This document shows positions 62,586-64,000 of a stretch of 64,000 bases of DNA, piece by piece; positions within the stretch are counted from its first letter, which is position 1, and every line of letters begins with the position of its first letter. A program made the translations under genes and the position numbers. Below the pieces are notes generated by a model. It made no database searches. It was given only the letters and a program-made list of their open reading frames with translations, and was not told the origin of the DNA. Origin of the DNA: Candidatus Gagatemarchaeum stordalenia (GTDB lineage Archaea; Thermoproteota; Nitrososphaeria; Nitrososphaerales; Gagatemarchaeaceae); the NCBI GenBank assembly GCA_003164815.1, contig PLUF01000095.1:20063-84062 (forward strand), read 5' to 3'.

Positions 62586-62642
62586 TTCTCGCTCGCATCC
62601 GTTAAGCCCCTGAGGTGGTGCGGAGTGTCCCCTAGGATTCGG

Positions 62643-62663
62643 AGAAAAAAGAGGAAAAGAAAG
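62643..62663 (-). terminator. U-rich terminator after the SlaB-like gene
   Basis: On the minus strand, the sequence shortly after the stop codon is a pyrimidine run with blocks of four and six T (TTTCTTTTCCTCTTTTTT). Archaeal RNA polymerase terminates on such U-rich tracts. Expected behind a highly expressed S-layer gene. Confidence 0.55.
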
Positions 62664-62671
62664 CTGTTTGT

Positions 62672-63988
62672 TTAGGACAGTTTTCTAATCAATATTGCGA
62701 GTTCGAGAACTAGGGTTATGACTGCGAGCGCAGCGACAACCAGAATGTAGGTCTGGTCGTTTGAGACGGTCGAGTTCATGTTGCTAACGTTGGTCTGGAG
62801 AGTCGCAACGTTTGCGGAGATTCCAGTCAGCCCGTTAACAGATGTCTGTAGACTCGTCACTTCGCCTTGCAGGGTAGTCAAACTGCCTGTGATGGAACTG
62901 ATACTAGTGGAGAGTGTGTTCACGCTGTTCTGTAGACTTGCGACCGCTGTGCTTGCGCTCGTGGCCGCTGTTGCTGCAGTCTGCGCGTAGTTGGAGATGG
63001 TTGCAAGAGAGCCGGAGATGCCTGTGATAGCTGTGTTGAGAGTGTTGCCCCATGTCGTCAAGTTCTTGCCGACGCCCGCTACGCTGCTCGAGAGAGCGGT
63101 CATACTCGTCTGTAGGCCAGTTACGCCAGTACCGATACTGGTGATGCTGGTCTGTAGGCCAGTTACGCCACTACCGATAGTGGTTACACTGCCCGTCAGA
63201 GTAGTCAGACCGGTCTGAAGAGTTGCCAGGTTAGTGGTGAGTGTAGCTAGGTTCGTCGTCAGTGTCGTGAGCATGCTCTGCGTCGCGACTGGGTTGACGG
63301 TGAAGGAGCCTATGTTGGAGGCTGCGAAGGTGCCGTTCGTTGCCGTAGCACCGACCAGGTACACACCGGTTGCGGCGGTTGCTGGAAGTGTAACGCTGAA
63401 CGCGTACACATCAAGGCCCCCGACGTTAGCAGAGGGTACACGAGTCGCAGATCCAAGAGAGGTCGTTGTTGTCGCACCTGGCGCAAGGAACCATCCAGTG
63501 ACGGTCGCTGGGCTAGAAGTCCAGACGAAGACGTTCGTGGAGGTTGCGCCAGTTAAGACTTGGCTGGGTGCCACGACTGTCAGATACCCCCCTGTTGAGG
63601 GAGGTGGTGTGATAGTCGAGGTGTATGAGAAGGTAGTCGTCCCGGTCGCACCGTTAGAGTCGGTGGCCGTGATGACATATGTTCCGGTTACCCACGCAGA
63701 GTTGCCGCCTGCGTTCGTGGCGTACGAGAAGGTTCCAGTCCCTGTGACTGAGACCGTCTGTGCGTCAAGAACGTTGGAGGAACCCACCTGGTTCACCGAG
63801 ATGAAGACGTTGTCTGGAAGTGTTGGGGTTGGGGAGATTGTGCCACTGATCGTGTAGATTGCTTGACCCGATAACGGCGCACCGGACGCAGGGCTCGAGA
63901 AAGTGATCGAGCCCGTCGCCGCGGCCGCCGCGAGCGGGGACAGCATCAGTGCCACGAGGAGTGGGATTGCGAGGAATTGGAGTCTCAT
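62672..63988 (-). CDS. SlaB-like S-layer stalk/anchor protein
   Basis: 438 residues in the layout of crenarchaeal SlaB: signal peptide (1-23), two beta-sandwich domains (about 25-125 and 132-225), a long Thr/Ser-rich heptad-like coiled-coil region (about 228-405) built from repeats such as TTLTTNLATLTTNLATLQT and TGLQTSITSIGTGVTGLQTS, then a membrane helix (412-434) and RKLS. It would hold the S-layer canopy above the membrane. Shine-Dalgarno GGTGAGAG precedes the ATG. A SlaA-like partner is not in the window. Confidence 0.75.
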   Translation of the reverse strand: MRLQFLAIPLLVALMLSPLAAAAATGSITFSSPASGAPLSGQAIYTISGTISPTPTLPDNVFISVNQVGSSNVLDAQTVSVTGTGTFSYATNAGGNSAWVTGTYVITATDSNGATGTTTFSYTSTITPPPSTGGYLTVVAPSQVLTGATSTNVFVWTSSPATVTGWFLAPGATTTTSLGSATRVPSANVGGLDVYAFSVTLPATAATGVYLVGATATNGTFAASNIGSFTVNPVATQSMLTTLTTNLATLTTNLATLQTGLTTLTGSVTTIGSGVTGLQTSITSIGTGVTGLQTSMTALSSSVAGVGKNLTTWGNTLNTAITGISGSLATISNYAQTAATAATSASTAVASLQNSVNTLSTSISSITGSLTTLQGEVTSLQTSVNGLTGISANVATLQTNVSNMNSTVSNDQTYILVVAALAVITLVLELAILIRKLS

Positions 63989-64000
63989 GCTCTCACCTAG

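Larger units (their letters stand above)
61365..62600 (-). mobile_element. TnpB-only IS200/IS605-type element 2
   Basis: Bounded on the right (low coordinates) by GTGGGTAGTTCAC and the hairpin GAAGCTC-GT-GAGCTTC (61382-61397). On the left is ATCCCAC...GTGGGAT (62561-62585). The two ends also read as imperfect direct repeats of a CCCAC.GCTGAAGC..GTG.G core. Only tnpB is present. Element 1 shares the ends. Left boundary approximate. Confidence 0.78.

Noticed and set aside
62920..63260. Tandem repeat or CRISPR-like array
   Set aside because: The repeated DNA (for example the repeated CTGTAGGCCAGTTACGCCA) encodes coiled-coil repeats of the SlaB-like protein in frame; there are no spacers.

Overview
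The window is archaeal. It encodes a TATA-binding protein, a CDC48-type AAA ATPase, the ribosome-recycling factor ABCE1, a Trm5-like tRNA methyltransferase, an archaeal signal peptidase, an archaeal ATP-dependent DNA ligase and DUF99. Many genes have a TATA-like box about 25-30 bp before an ATG, GTG or TTG start with almost no leader. GC content is fairly high and AGG is the favoured arginine codon. A TACK-type archaeon, perhaps a Nitrososphaeria-related soil or acid-habitat lineage, is a reasonable guess; the window cannot settle it. No rRNA, CRISPR array or convincing tRNA was seen.

Layout. 0-8 kb: information-processing and housekeeping genes (CDC48, Hsp20 with a divergent winged-helix regulator, SurE, ABCE1, Trm5-like, DUF99, a Mrr-like nuclease). 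8-15.3 kb: a peptide/oligosaccharide-type ABC importer whose binding protein appears circularly permuted. 15.3-26.4 kb: signal peptidase, TBP, a TnpB element lodged between the tbp and pyrE stop codons, a LarA-like protein, a site-2-protease relative that has lost its HExxH site, an acetyltransferase, DNA ligase, two archaeal pilus-type genes, an IMPase and a HAD phosphatase. 26.4-34 kb: a first sugar/surface-glycan block ending in a glycosyltransferase split by a Vsr-type homing endonuclease. 34.1-36.1 kb: NAD synthetase carrying a LAGLIDADG intein. 36-58.3 kb: a second, larger surface-glycan block (glycosyltransferases, GT-C-like membrane proteins, methyltransferases, AsnB-like amidotransferase, UDP-sugar dehydrogenase, epimerase, flippase), with an ABC-2 exporter and anchored surface proteins. 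58.3-64 kb: a GC-rich gene-free stretch with possible RNA structure, an AbiE toxin-antitoxin pair in inverted gene order, a pilin-like beta-propeller protein, a second TnpB element and a SlaB-like S-layer stalk protein.

How it fits together. Much of the window serves the cell surface: nucleotide sugars are made and modified, assembled by glycosyltransferases, flipped by two Wzx-like flippases and probably attached to secreted proteins that pass through the signal peptidase. The accessory content is rich in selfish DNA: two TnpB elements, one intein, one homing endonuclease, one AbiE pair, and frameshifted or decayed genes in the glycan blocks.

Limits. Everything was read by eye. Family calls come from motifs and general family knowledge; no searches, folding or alignments were run.
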